A stretch of DNA of 64,000 nucleotides from JAPOKJ01 sp043767985 (GCA_043767985.1 JAYVKZ010000324.1:1-64000), one strand, 5' to 3'; shown: positions 1 to 9,020, counted from the stretch's first letter. The notes: a model not told the origin generated them from the letters alone. Numbers and translations are program-made.

Positions 1-1462
1 TGGGGCGACGCGGCTCGATGCCAGTGGCAATGACTAACTCATCGAAGTCCTCAGCCAACAGCATGCTTGCATCGACTCGCGTATTTAAACGCAACCCGAT
101 ACCTTGAACCTCAATCATGCGAGCGAAATAACGCAAAGTCTCATAAAACTCTTCCTTCCCCGGAATGCGCTTGGCCAAATTGAACTGACCACCGATCTCG
201 GCCGCGGCATCGAAGAGCGTCACCTGATGGCCACGCTGTGCTGCTACATTGGCGTAGGCGAGGCCTGCCGGACCGGCGCCGACCACCGCAATGCGCCGTG
301 ATTTAGGGGTCGGCAAGTAGCGCAGCTCCGTCTCATTGCAGGCCCGCGGGTTCACCAGGCAACTCACCTGCTGGCGGCCGCCAAAGGTGTGATCAAGGCA
401 AGCTTGGTTACAGGCGATACAGGTGTTGATTTCGTCTTCCCGACCTTGCAAGGCTTTAAGTACTAACTCGGGGTCGGCCAACATCGGCCGCGCCATCGAC
501 ACCAAGTCGCAATCACCGCGAGCCAAAACCTCTTCGGCCACCGAGGGCATATTGATGCGGTTGCTGGTGATCACCGGGATCTTCAATACTTTGCGTAGGC
601 GCCCACTCACTTGAGCGAAGGCGGCGCGCGGCACCATGGTGGCGATGGTGGGCACCGGGGCCTCATGCCAGCAGAAATGCGTGCTCATGATGTTGGCACC
701 CGCGCCCTCAATGGCCTGGGCGAGGGACACCACCTCTTCCCAGGCCAAGCCGCCCTCCAACATGTCCATGGCGGAGATACGAAAGATTACAATAAAGTTT
801 GGGCCGACCGCCTCGCGTACCCTGCGTAATAGTTCCACCGGGAAACGCATGCGATTTTCCCAAGAGCCGCCCCACTGATCGGTACGGAAATTCGTTTTGC
901 GCACCAGAAAGGTACTGATTAAATAGCCAGCCGAGCCAATGATTTCAACGCCGTCATACCCGGCATGCTGAGCCATGAGGGCACAGTTCGTGAAATCTGC
1001 GATTTGCTTTTCGATGCCCGCTTCGTCGAGTTCATTGGGCTTGAACGCACCGATGCGTGATTTGACAGCGGAGGCCGCAACACAATGCTCCGTGCGCGCC
1101 AAGGGGCCAGTGTGAAGAATTTGCAGGCATATTTTGACATCCGGGTCGGCCGTATGCACGGCCTGGGTAATCAGCCGATGCTGATTGGACTCCGCCGTCG
1201 TGGACAGCTTACTGCCCGAGCCACCTTCCGAGTTGGGTGCAATACCTCCGGTAATGATCATGCCTACACCGCCTCGCGCTCGCTCAGCAAAGTACTCGGC
1301 CATACGCGGAAAACCGCTCTCGGCTTCCTCCAAACCAGTATGCATCGAGCCCATCAGGACACGATTCTTCAGGCGCGTAAAGCCTAAATCTAAGGGGGAA
1401 AAGACATGCGGATAGCGCTCAAGCCCCGTATCGAGGGGCAAGCTAGCAAGAGTCTGAGTCAT
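1..1462 (-). CDS. fadH: 2,4-dienoyl-CoA reductase (NADPH), FadH type, 3' end outside window
   Basis: Reduces 2,4-dienoyl-CoA during beta-oxidation of unsaturated fatty acids; family members are about 670 residues with an FMN-binding Old Yellow Enzyme barrel, a 4Fe-4S cluster and a C-terminal FAD/NADPH domain. About 487 residues are visible and the frame stays open to base 1. The barrel shows the catalytic Tyr region (GSAGYLISTFL) and the His of CWHEAPVPTIA. The cluster motif CIACNQAC, with a fourth Cys in VSCLVNP, follows. Then comes a dinucleotide-binding GAGPAGLAYAN segment near base 270. The start ATG at 1462 has GGAG about 8 bases upstream. The related family that reduces other alpha,beta-unsaturated carbonyls is an alternative, but the Cys spacing and both active-site blocks match FadH closely. 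Confidence 0.88.
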   Translation of the reverse strand, partial: MTQTLASLPLDTGLERYPHVFSPLDLGFTRLKNRVLMGSMHTGLEEAESGFPRMAEYFAERARGGVGMIITGGIAPNSEGGSGSKLSTTAESNQHRLITQAVHTADPDVKICLQILHTGPLARTEHCVAASAVKSRIGAFKPNELDEAGIEKQIADFTNCALMAQHAGYDGVEIIGSAGYLISTFLVRKTNFRTDQWGGSWENRMRFPVELLRRVREAVGPNFIVIFRISAMDMLEGGLAWEEVVSLAQAIEGAGANIMSTHFCWHEAPVPTIATMVPRAAFAQVSGRLRKVLKIPVITSNRINMPSVAEEVLARGDCDLVSMARPMLADPELVLKALQGREDEINTCIACNQACLDHTFGGRQQVSCLVNPRACNETELRYLPTPKSRRIAVVGAGPAGLAYANVAAQRGHQVTLFDAAAEIGGQFNLAKRIPGKEEFYETLRYFARMIEVQGIGLRLNTRVDASMLLAEDFDELVIATGIEPRRP

Positions 1463-1481
1463 TCACGCTCCGATCAAAAGT

Positions 1482-1487
1482 ATTATA
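1482..1487 (-). promoter_or_regulatory. Possible -10 box for fadH
   Basis: The minus strand carries a perfect TATAAT that would place transcription start about 13 bases before the fadH ATG, leaving room only for the GGAG ribosome site. No good -35 hexamer is seen at normal spacing, so this is tentative. Confidence 0.3.
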
Positions 1488-1586
1488 CTCGGCATATAGT
1501 AGCCGGACAGGCCTCAGTCGACCGAACTCCAAGCTCGCTAATGGGCCTCCTTTAGCGTTTGGACTCCCATCAAGGCCAAGCACCCT

Positions 1587-2138
1587 TCAGCGCTTGATGG
1601 GCTTCACGGCACCACAATCGGCAGCAACCCAGTTCGCGGCAATGGTCATACGACTGGCCTTACCCGTTTTTTCCTGCGTTTCCAGCCAACCAGAATACGC
1701 TTTGTCACTGGCGTAGACGAACTCGCCCTTGCCTTGAGCACCGTCCTTACAGGAAAACTCCATTTTCGCGGTGTTTCCGGACCAACTGACGTTGTGCTTA
1801 CAGCCTTCTGGTGCGGCCCCTGCAGACGGGTCAGCCTTGGCCATTTCCGGAGAAATACAGATTTTGGCTGCGCCATCTTTACCCATCATGGCGCCATTTC
1901 CGGCCATCATTTTCTCCATCTGCGCACGCTGGGCGGCCGGCATACTGGCCATCTGGGCGTTCATCTGCGCCCTGGCGGCATCCATCTCTGGACTAGACAC
2001 TTTGTTCTCCCACAGGCCCGGGGCGACCGCCTTCGGCTGGGCCAGCGCAAGCGCGCACGGCGTTAAAAGTAACGCCACAATGTAAGGTCGAAGAAAGGAA
2101 AAAGAAAAACATGAACTAGACATCGATATCGCACGCAT
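1587..2138 (-). CDS. DUF3617 family exported protein
   Basis: 183-residue protein of unknown function. An N-terminal signal peptide is visible (hydrophobic core about residues 12-32, LRPYIVALLLTPCALALAQ), followed by the GLWE motif typical of DUF3617 at about residue 41. A Met/Ala-rich stretch (about 55-85) carries several MxxxM repeats. Three cysteines in the mature part (KICIS, EGCKH, FSCKD) could form disulfides in the periplasm. The start is set by AGGAGG five bases upstream of the ATG. It stands alone between fadH and the divergent DUF455 gene. The role is not known; the Met-rich segment could suggest metal contact, but that is speculation. Confidence 0.75.
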   Translation of the reverse strand: MRAISMSSSCFSFSFLRPYIVALLLTPCALALAQPKAVAPGLWENKVSSPEMDAARAQMNAQMASMPAAQRAQMEKMMAGNGAMMGKDGAAKICISPEMAKADPSAGAAPEGCKHNVSWSGNTAKMEFSCKDGAQGKGEFVYASDKAYSGWLETQEKTGKASRMTIAANWVAADCGAVKPIKR

Positions 2139-2347
2139 AAGGCCTCCTATGAAATAAGTCTATACCGAACCACCAACGCTTTCAATTGGGAGATCAAAAA
2201 GGATAGGTACCAAGTTCAAGCAAGCTTTCTTGTCTCGGCGCAAGGCGCACTATCCAATTTGAACGAATCAAGGTGATTCTCACCCTGCTAAACTCCACGC
2301 AAAAGAGGGTCACTTGCAGCATATCGTCGCCAACCAAAAACAAACCC

Positions 2348-3145
2348 ATGTTTAGCAGCCTCAGGTCTCAAGCCTTAGCGGTTTTGACGATCCGTGCGCC
2401 GGCCGAGAAATGTGCTGAAACGGCTCGTTTGACTTCGATCTTAGAAGCGCTGAGCGAGGCGAACATCAACGAGGGACTCGTCGAACCCGGACACCTACCA
2501 GGTCGCCCAGACCTGCCCTTGATGGCAGCGCCCAACCAAGTGCAACATCGCAGCATGGCGACGATTGAAGGTCGGGCGGCCTTGATTCATTCGCTCGCCC
2601 ATATCGAGCTGAACGCCGTGAATTTGGCGCTCGATGCGATTTGGCGATTTCCCGAGATGCCCGCCCAATACTATTTGGACTGGCTGTCGGTCGCGCGTGA
2701 CGAGGCGCGCCATTTCAACTTACTGGAAACGCACCTGAAGACTCTTGGCTTTCAGTATGGTGATTTCACCGCCCACAACGGCCTGTGGGAGATGGCGGAG
2801 TCCACCAAGCATGATGTTTTGGCGCGCATGGCCCTGGTCCCGAGAACCTTAGAAGCCCGAGGCCTCGACGCCTCGCCACAGGTGCGCAACAAATTGGTGT
2901 CCGCGGGTGATATGAAAGCCGCTGCGATCGTCTCGGTGATTTTGAATGACGAAGTGGGGCATGTGTTTATCGGCAACCACTGGTACAACTGGCTGTGCCA
3001 ACAACGGGGGCTTGATCCACTTGAAACGTTCGCCGCATTGGCCTTGAAACACAAGGCGCCCAGAATGTTATCGCCCTTGAATTTAGTCGCTCGTCGCGCG
3101 GCGGGATTTTCTGAGGAAGAGCTCACGATTATGCAGGGTAACTAA
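2348..3145 (+). CDS. DUF455 ferritin-like domain protein
   Basis: 265-residue cytoplasmic protein of the DUF455 (PF04305) family, predicted to adopt a ferritin-like four-helix bundle. Carboxylate/His motifs that could bind a di-metal centre are visible: HIELNAVNLALDA (about residue 80), ARDEARHF (about 120) and NDEVGHVF (about 205). An upstream in-frame ATG at 2273 would add 25 residues with no family resemblance, so the ATG at 2348 (MFSSLRSQAL) is preferred. No signal peptide. It is convergent with the Bug-protein gene downstream. The family is widespread in proteobacteria, but its substrate is not known. Confidence 0.8.
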   Translation: MFSSLRSQALAVLTIRAPAEKCAETARLTSILEALSEANINEGLVEPGHLPGRPDLPLMAAPNQVQHRSMATIEGRAALIHSLAHIELNAVNLALDAIWRFPEMPAQYYLDWLSVARDEARHFNLLETHLKTLGFQYGDFTAHNGLWEMAESTKHDVLARMALVPRTLEARGLDASPQVRNKLVSAGDMKAAAIVSVILNDEVGHVFIGNHWYNWLCQQRGLDPLETFAALALKHKAPRMLSPLNLVARRAAGFSEEELTIMQGN

Positions 3146-3179
3146 ACCCGGAAACACTCACCCCTCAGGGGCGCAAGCT

Positions 3180-4142
3180 TTATTCCGGCTTAGCGCCAGA
3201 ATACTTTACCAGCTTCGCCCACCGGGCAATGTCTCCCTTTACAAAATCAGCAAATTCTTCAGACGTGTTGCCGACCGCTTGCGCGGCATCTGCATCCAGA
3301 CGCTTTCTAAAACTTTCCGTATGGGTTGCAGCGCGTGCCGCATCACCTACCGCCTTTGCAAGGTCGCGAGGCATCTTGGCTGGCCCAAACAAGCCAAACC
3401 AAGCAGAGGATTCGAAGCCGGAAATCACTTCGCCTATCGCGGGCACACCCGGCAGTTGCGCGAGGCGCTGTGTCGAGGTAACCCCTAAGGCTTTGAGCTT
3501 GCCGGACTGAACCAGGCTTCGTGCATTGCCCACGGCGGCAAACATGAGAGGCACATGTCCAGCCACAACATCCGCAATGGCTGGGTTCGTACCTCGATAA
3601 GGAATATTGACGATAAAGAGCCCCGCGCGAAGCTTAAATTCTTCGCCCGCCAGATGCACGGACGAACCGACCGCGCCAATTGCAAAGCTTAACTTGCCTG
3701 GATTGGCTTTCGCATATTGAATCAATCCTTTCAGGTCTTGATAGGGTTGACCTGGATGGGCCACCAAAACGGAAGGCGAGCGAGCCACCATGGTGAGCGG
3801 CGTGAAATCGAGAACGGGGTCAAAAGGTAGACGCGGATAGAGCGTCGCGTTAATGGTGTGGCTCGTGAAGCTCAGTAACAGCGTGTTGCCATCGGGTGCC
3901 GCTTTGGCCACGGCATCGGCAGCAATGTTGCCGCCTGCCCCACCTCGGTTTTCCACCACAACGGTACGACCCAGTTGACGCGCCATTTCGGGGGCTATCT
4001 CACGGGCCAACATATCGGTGCTGCCTCCTGGAGGCGCGCCTACTAAAATGCGGACCACCGGGTTGGACTGGGCTCGAGCTTGATGAGCACTCGCGGCCAT
4101 CAAGCCAAGACCCAGCGCACTGAGGCTGCGACGTCTATTCAC
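3180..4142 (-). CDS. Bug-family (TTT) solute-binding protein
   Basis: 320-residue periplasmic binding protein. The signal peptide starts MNRRRSLSALGLGLMAAS and looks Tat-like (twin Arg near the start), ending around AHQARA-QS. The mature part has the Bug signature VGAPPGGSTDMLAR, then AKAAPDGNTLLLS, the ligand-loop block NIPYRGTNPAIADV and the C-terminal pattern EEFADFVKGDIARW. Bug proteins usually bind carboxylates for TctAB-type permeases. No permease is adjacent here; the gene is last in a minus-strand operon with an enoyl-CoA hydratase 8 bases upstream. The ligand may therefore be an organic acid degraded by that operon, but this is inference. Confidence 0.9.
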   Translation of the reverse strand: MNRRRSLSALGLGLMAASAHQARAQSNPVVRILVGAPPGGSTDMLAREIAPEMARQLGRTVVVENRGGAGGNIAADAVAKAAPDGNTLLLSFTSHTINATLYPRLPFDPVLDFTPLTMVARSPSVLVAHPGQPYQDLKGLIQYAKANPGKLSFAIGAVGSSVHLAGEEFKLRAGLFIVNIPYRGTNPAIADVVAGHVPLMFAAVGNARSLVQSGKLKALGVTSTQRLAQLPGVPAIGEVISGFESSAWFGLFGPAKMPRDLAKAVGDAARAATHTESFRKRLDADAAQAVGNTSEEFADFVKGDIARWAKLVKYSGAKPE

Positions 4143-4150
4143 GTTTTTAC

Positions 4151-4966
4151 TCAGGAACCAGTGTATTTCGGTGCTCGCTTCTCAATGAAGGACGCAACAC
4201 CCTCGCGATAATCGCCTGAGGACACCGCCAAGCCAAACTGATCGAAGTCAGCATGGCTCACTGCGCGGTCCAAGGCATTGGCACTCGCGTTGACGGCTTG
4301 TTTGATCATACGCATTTGCACGGGAGGCAAGCTGGCGGCTTGGCGAGCAAAGTCCAGAGCGGCGGCAAGCGCTTGGCCTGGCTTGGCGACTTGGTCGATC
4401 AGGCCCCAGTCCAAGCCCTGCGACGCGCTAAGTTTTTCGGAGAGCATCACAATACGCTTGGCCTTGGCCGGACCCACTAAATGAGTAATACGAGGCACCG
4501 CGCCCCACGACAAGTTCATGCCGCGCTCAATCTCGGGCACATAGAGTGTTGCGTTTTCGGCCGCAACCCGTAGATCGCAACATACCGACAGGGCCGCGCC
4601 GCCGCCAACACACCAGCCTTCAATAGCAGCGATGGTGAGCGGCTCAATCTCTTCCCAAGCACGGCACATCTTGCCACCGGTTTGGTGAAGCAAGCGACGA
4701 TCCGCAAGCTTGGCATCTCGTGAGGCACGCAGCTCGGCATCGCGCAAATCCGCACCCATGCTGAAATTATCGACTCGTCCCGTCAAGACGACGGCGGTGA
4801 GCGTCCCATCCGACTCGAAGCTTTGGGCGGTTCCCCTTAACTGGCGACAGAGTTCCGCTGACATGGTGTTGCTGGCATGCCCACGATCAAAGCGAACAAT
4901 GGCCACGCGCCCGCTGCCGAGCGTTTGGTACTCAATATCAACCCACTTAGGAAGTGCTTCCGCCAT
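4151..4966 (-). CDS. Enoyl-CoA hydratase/isomerase family protein
   Basis: 271-residue crotonase-fold enzyme expected to hydrate or isomerise an acyl-CoA in the cytoplasm. The oxyanion-hole segments are visible (RVDNFSMGADLRD about residue 65; IEGWCVGGGAALSVCCDLR about 115), followed by ATLYVPEIERGMNLSWG, where the catalytic acids of this family lie. A GTG at 4972 would overlap the upstream stop, but AAGGAG sits 8 bases from the ATG at 4966 and only 2 from the GTG, so the ATG is chosen. It begins 2 bases after the dienelactone hydrolase-rhodanese stop, so the two are almost certainly co-transcribed. The exact acyl substrate cannot be read from sequence. Confidence 0.88.
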   Translation of the reverse strand: MAEALPKWVDIEYQTLGSGRVAIVRFDRGHASNTMSAELCRQLRGTAQSFESDGTLTAVVLTGRVDNFSMGADLRDAELRASRDAKLADRRLLHQTGGKMCRAWEEIEPLTIAAIEGWCVGGGAALSVCCDLRVAAENATLYVPEIERGMNLSWGAVPRITHLVGPAKAKRIVMLSEKLSASQGLDWGLIDQVAKPGQALAAALDFARQAASLPPVQMRMIKQAVNASANALDRAVSHADFDQFGLAVSSGDYREGVASFIEKRAPKYTGS

Positions 4967-4968
4967 AC

Positions 4969-6069
4969 TCACTTCTCCTTGCTTTCAATCGGCAGGCCAG
5001 CTTTCTTCCAAGCGCCAAAGCCACCGTCGAGATGGGCGACATTCGGCAGCACACCCATGTCTTGTACGGTTGAGGTGGCTAAAGCCGAGCGCCAGGCCGC
5101 CGCACAGAAAAACAGGTACTGTTTCTTGGGATCAAACTCGGGCTTGTAATACGGGCTGGCAGGATCGACCCAAAACTCCAACATGCCGCGAGGCGCATGA
5201 AGCGCACCGGGAATGGTGCCATCCCGAGTGAGTTCGCGCGGGTCACGAATGTCCACAAACACGACATTATCTTTGCCATGCAGCGCTTTGGCTTCGTCAA
5301 TCGTCACTGTCTTGATCTTGCTGGTCGCCTCGTCCACCATATCTTTATGGCTGCGCACAGTGGTGAGATTGGCGGGCTTCAAATGCTTCGCAAAAAAAGC
5401 GAGGCTGCGCTCCAAAGCTAGGTAGGACTCTTGATGGTAGTCATGATGCGTCGCGCGATTAAACCCATGGCCCGCCGGGTACACGAACAAGGGCGCGCCG
5501 AAATTGGCTTCTTTCACTTGACCAACGATCTCGCCGGTAATCATCGGGTCCTTCTCGCCAAAGTGAAACATCACCGGGGCCTGGGTTCGTTCATGCAAAA
5601 ACGGCACCGTGCGTCCGCCGTAGAAACTCACCGCAGGCAGCCCCAGGCGAGTTGCTGCCAGAAAGGCCACTGAACCGCCCCAGCAGTAACCCACGACACC
5701 ACAAGGGAGCGCCCGGCCCTGATCATCTTTCGCTAAATTAAGCTGGGCTGCACGAATATCCCGTAGCGGCCCATCCATGCCGAGCTTATCGACCAAACTT
5801 CGACCCTTCGCCGTGCTTTCTGGGTTATAGGCAAGCTCCACATTGGGCTCCACCCGATCAAAAAAACAAGGTGCGATGGCGACATATCCGGCGGCCGCAT
5901 ATTGCTCCTGCAGCACCCAGCGAATATGCTCATTCACACCAAAAATTTCTTGCACAACAATCACCGCACCCTTCGGGTGATCCGCAAACTCGCCGGTGGG
6001 GCGAGCCACCCAGGCTTGAATTTGCACGCCATCGAGGCTCGTGAGTAGGTTTTTTTCTAGGGTAGACAT
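4969..6069 (-). CDS. Dienelactone hydrolase - rhodanese fusion protein
   Basis: 366-residue two-domain protein. Residues 1-230 form a dienelactone hydrolase (alpha/beta hydrolase) with the typical triad Cys129 (GYCWGG), Asp174 (GEKDPM) and His201 (PAGHGF). Residues about 245-366 form a rhodanese domain with the active loop FFCAAAWRSA, giving a candidate persulfide Cys322 and Arg327. The first domain would hydrolyse a lactone or activated ester; the second would carry sulfane sulfur or have a regulatory role. An open frame extends upstream, but the ATG at 6069 begins the conserved DLH fold. It heads an operon with enoyl-CoA hydratase and a Bug protein. The joint function of the two domains is not known. 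Confidence 0.88.
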   Translation of the reverse strand: MSTLEKNLLTSLDGVQIQAWVARPTGEFADHPKGAVIVVQEIFGVNEHIRWVLQEQYAAAGYVAIAPCFFDRVEPNVELAYNPESTAKGRSLVDKLGMDGPLRDIRAAQLNLAKDDQGRALPCGVVGYCWGGSVAFLAATRLGLPAVSFYGGRTVPFLHERTQAPVMFHFGEKDPMITGEIVGQVKEANFGAPLFVYPAGHGFNRATHHDYHQESYLALERSLAFFAKHLKPANLTTVRSHKDMVDEATSKIKTVTIDEAKALHGKDNVVFVDIRDPRELTRDGTIPGALHAPRGMLEFWVDPASPYYKPEFDPKKQYLFFCAAAWRSALATSTVQDMGVLPNVAHLDGGFGAWKKAGLPIESKEK

Positions 6070-6201
6070 GGTTACTTTCCAAGGTGTAGTGCGATCATGA
6101 AGCGGCGTCGACAATATGAGGTCATACTCATTATCCGAATAGCCTCGTGCCGCCATCATTTCTAGTTTGGCACAATAGCGCCTAACCCCTTTGGAGACAG
6201 C

Positions 6202-6861
6202 ATGAAACTTGAACTCTATTTTGCCCCAGGCGCATGCTCTTTTGTGCCCCATTTCGGTCTCGAAGCAATTCAAGCCGCAACGGGTCAAAGCTTCGAGCCC
6301 AAGCTCGTGAAACTCCACAAGGGTGAAAACAAAGTGCCGGAATACCTTGCGCTCAACCCCAATGCCCAAGTGCCCGTGCTGATGGTGGACGGACAAGCGC
6401 TCACCCAAATTGTGGCCATTTGCGACTTTCTAGATCGCAGCTTCCCTCAAGCCAATCTTTTGCCAAAGGACGCTTGGGCGCGAGCGCAAGCGCTCTCGGA
6501 TCTTGCCTGGTTCAACAACACGGTGCATCCCACCTTTACTCATTTCTTCATGCCCCATAAGTTCGCCGCCGACGATGCCTCACAGGCCTCGATGAAGGCC
6601 CAAAGCACAGCTGACTATCGCAAGTTGATCGAACGCATCCAAACCAAACTAGCAGGCGGGCACGCTTTCCTAGGGGGAGAGGCACCCAACCTGCTAGACG
6701 CCTATGCCTTGGTGCTGTACCGTTGGGGAGGCATGACGGGCATCGACCCGACCAGCATTCCGGTCTATCACGACTACATCGAGAAACTCGCCCAACACCC
6801 TGCGATGGCCGCAGCACTTGAGCGTGAACGCGTGCCGTTGCAGACCTATAAACCCGCCTAA
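6202..6861 (+). CDS. Glutathione S-transferase, beta-class-like
   Basis: 219-residue cytoplasmic enzyme that would conjugate or transfer glutathione. The N-terminal thioredoxin-like domain starts MKLELYFAPGACSF; the Cys of PGACS is the residue that binds glutathione in beta-class bacterial GSTs. NPNAQVPVLMVDG contains the cis-Pro segment (about residue 55). The helical C-terminal domain covers about 95-219 and ends AAALERERVPLQTYKP. The ribosome site GGAG lies 5 bases before the ATG. It is transcribed away from the hydrolase-rhodanese operon, sharing a 132-base divergent region. Confidence 0.88.
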   Translation: MKLELYFAPGACSFVPHFGLEAIQAATGQSFEPKLVKLHKGENKVPEYLALNPNAQVPVLMVDGQALTQIVAICDFLDRSFPQANLLPKDAWARAQALSDLAWFNNTVHPTFTHFFMPHKFAADDASQASMKAQSTADYRKLIERIQTKLAGGHAFLGGEAPNLLDAYALVLYRWGGMTGIDPTSIPVYHDYIEKLAQHPAMAAALERERVPLQTYKPA

Positions 6862-7017
6862 ATTGTCGAGCACTTCCTCTAACCGGCAGAAAGTCACGTA
6901 AAAGACAGTGTTTTATCTGGTATTTTGCTAAGCTTGATCATCGATGGTGCAACGCGGCATTGTCCCGACGCGGACCGACGCGTCAGTCTGCGCGCTGATC
7001 GTTGTCATCGCTTTAGA

Positions 7018-7066
7018 TTCACCTTTAACCCCCACAGGTTATAAGCGCCATTAACGCCTGGCGCTT
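7018..7066 (+). promoter_or_regulatory. Candidate promoter overlapped by an 8-bp inverted repeat
   Basis: TTCACC (7018-7023), a 16-base spacer and TATAAG (7040-7045) resemble a sigma-70 promoter for the FAH-family gene. A perfect inverted repeat, AAGCGCCA (7043-7050) and TGGCGCTT (7059-7066) with an 8-base centre, overlaps the -10 and the predicted start. That is the usual position for a repressor operator. It could instead be a hairpin in the leader; there is no T-tract, so a terminator is unlikely. Confidence 0.4.
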
Positions 7067-7107
7067 GAGGGTGAATTTGACTTCACGCAGGCCTTAGGGG
7101 AATTAAC

Positions 7108-7881
7108 TTGTCGCAACATTGGCTTAGATTTGCTCACCAGGGTAGCACTCATTTTGGCTTGCTCCAGGGGCAGGACGTCGTTCAATATCAAGGCGATATG
7201 TTTGCGCAGTGCTCGCCCACGGGCAAGCAGTTTAAGTTTGCCGACGTCACCCCTCTCATGCCTTGCCTGCCGACAAAGGTCATCGCCCTTTGGAACAATT
7301 TCAAAGCGCTTGGGGAGAAACTTAAGCTGGATGCTCCCCCGGAGCCACTTTACTTTCTAAAGTCACCTAACTCCTGGCTCAACCCAGGGGAGAACATTAG
7401 AAAGCCCGCTTGCGAGGGCAAGATCGTATACGAAGGCGAGCTAGGCATTGTGATTGGCAGGACAGCCACCTGCGTTTCTGAAGGCGACGCGAGCGGCCAT
7501 GTGTTTGGCTACACCTGCGCCAACGACGTGACGCATGCCGAGATTTTGAATCGCGACGCGAGCTTTGCTCAGTGGGTCAGAGCCAAGGGCTTTGACACCT
7601 TTTGTCCGCTCGGGCCAGTGATTGCGACCGGCCTTGATCCGAGCAAATTGGTGGTAACCACCAAACTTAACGGCGAACTTCGCCAAAACTATCCTATTAG
7701 CGACATGCGCTTCACAGTTGCGCAACTCGTCAGCAAGATTTCTCATGACATGACGCTGTTTCCCGGCGATGTCATTTTATGCGGCACCTCCCTAGGCGTC
7801 GGCTCCATGAAGCCGGGCAGCGATGTTGAGATCGAGATCGCAGGTGTTGGCCGCCTAAGCAACAGATTTATAGAGTCTTAA
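7108..7881 (+). CDS. Fumarylacetoacetate hydrolase (FAH) family protein
   Basis: 257-residue FAH-fold enzyme, a family that cleaves C-C bonds, decarboxylates or isomerises 2-oxo/dioate intermediates of aromatic catabolism. The metal site is seen as YEGELGIVIG (Glu-x-Glu near residue 113) and CANDVTHAEI (Asp near 140). The substrate-loop FLKSPNSWLNPGENI and the C-terminal LFPGDVILCGTSLGVG are both standard. The start is a TTG at 7108, with AGGGGA 7 bases upstream and no ATG in a better place. It is followed 11 bases later by a PanE-like reductase and then by tctCBA, suggesting a pathway for a transported carboxylic acid. Confidence 0.88.
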   Translation: MSQHWLRFAHQGSTHFGLLQGQDVVQYQGDMFAQCSPTGKQFKFADVTPLMPCLPTKVIALWNNFKALGEKLKLDAPPEPLYFLKSPNSWLNPGENIRKPACEGKIVYEGELGIVIGRTATCVSEGDASGHVFGYTCANDVTHAEILNRDASFAQWVRAKGFDTFCPLGPVIATGLDPSKLVVTTKLNGELRQNYPISDMRFTVAQLVSKISHDMTLFPGDVILCGTSLGVGSMKPGSDVEIEIAGVGRLSNRFIES

Positions 7882-7892
7882 GGAAGTTCATT

Positions 7893-8903
7893 GTGAAAAT
7901 TGCTGTGATCGGAGCAGGGGCCATCGGCGGCCTGGTCGGCGCCAAGCTGGCCCTAGCGGGAGAAGAGGTGACCTTCATGGTGCGGGGAGCCAACCTCAGC
8001 GCCATACAAGCCAAGGGCGTAAAGCTGGTCTTGCATGACGCCACCGAACTTGTTGCAACCAACGTCAAGGCCAGCAACGACTACGCCGCGACCGGGCCTC
8101 AAGATGTGGTGATACTGGCCGTCAAAGCCAACCAAGTTGAAGCGGTTCTGGGGGACTTGCCCAAGTTATTTGGCCCGGACACCGTAGTGGTCACCATGCA
8201 AAACGGCGTGCCGTTTTGGTACTTCCATAAGCATGGCGGCGACCTACAGGGCAGCACCGTGCAAAGCGTGGACCCAACCGGTGCAATCATGGCGGGCATT
8301 CCTGCTGAGCGCGTGATTGGTTGCGTGGTCTACCCCGCTTCGGAATTGGTTGAACCCGGAGTGGTACATCATATCGAGGGTGATCGCTTCCCTCTCGGTG
8401 AGTTGGATGGCACCCTCAGCGAACGCGTAAGCATGCTGTCTGAGGTGTTCGTGAAGGCCGGTTTCAAGGCTCCGGTGCTGGAGAATATTCGCTCTGAGAT
8501 GTGGTTAAAACTTTGGGGGAATCTGACCTTCAACCCGATTAGTAGCCTGAGCCATTCCACTCTCGTCGACATTTGTCAGTTTCCACTCACCCGAGAACTG
8601 GCCACCCAAATGATGCTCGAGGCTCAAACAGTGGCGAACAAACTTGACATCGAGTTTAGGGTGCCCTTGGAAAAGCGCATTGCTGGCGCCGAGAAAGTGG
8701 GCAAGCACAAAACCTCGATGCTGCAAGACATTGAAGCCGGTCGTGCACCGGAAATTGACGCCTTGGTGGGGTCGGTGGCCGAGCTGGGCCGCCTGACCAA
8801 AACGCCTACACCACATATCAACACCGTCTTTGCGCTAGTCAAACTTCTCGCCAAAACGATGGATGACGCCTATAGCTGCGTGCGTGTTATCCCGAGAGAC
8901 TAA
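7893..8903 (+). CDS. 2-dehydropantoate 2-reductase (PanE/ApbA) family protein
   Basis: 336-residue NADPH-dependent 2-oxo acid reductase family member. The Rossmann motif IGAGAIGGLVGAKLA is at residues 5-19. VVTMQNGVPFW (about 100) and the C-terminal domain helix SEMWLKLWGNLTFNP carry the conserved Lys and Asn positions. The start is a GTG at 7893 preceded by AAGGAAG. True ketopantoate reductase normally sits elsewhere and is about 300 residues. This gene lies between an FAH-family enzyme and a TTT transporter, so reduction of a different 2-oxo acid is more likely. Family membership is sure; the substrate is not. Confidence 0.85.
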   Translation: MKIAVIGAGAIGGLVGAKLALAGEEVTFMVRGANLSAIQAKGVKLVLHDATELVATNVKASNDYAATGPQDVVILAVKANQVEAVLGDLPKLFGPDTVVVTMQNGVPFWYFHKHGGDLQGSTVQSVDPTGAIMAGIPAERVIGCVVYPASELVEPGVVHHIEGDRFPLGELDGTLSERVSMLSEVFVKAGFKAPVLENIRSEMWLKLWGNLTFNPISSLSHSTLVDICQFPLTRELATQMMLEAQTVANKLDIEFRVPLEKRIAGAEKVGKHKTSMLQDIEAGRAPEIDALVGSVAELGRLTKTPTPHINTVFALVKLLAKTMDDAYSCVRVIPRD

Positions 8904-9020
8904 CTAGACGATTGGCGAGAAAACAAAAACGCAATGCAGCGGTTTGTCCACGACCAGCCGCTTTCGCCCGTTGATAAATAACCTGGGTAAACTTCGGTCC
9001 GCGATGGATATTTACCATTC

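Noticed and set aside
1734..2085. Long plus-strand open frames over the DUF3617 gene
   Set aside because: They are antisense to a gene with clear signal peptide, GLWE motif and AGGAGG ribosome site; codon content shows no coding character.
3161..3171. CCCC-TCA-GGGG hairpin between convergent DUF455 and Bug genes
   Set aside because: Only four pairs with a three-base loop and no T-tract; too weak to call a terminator.
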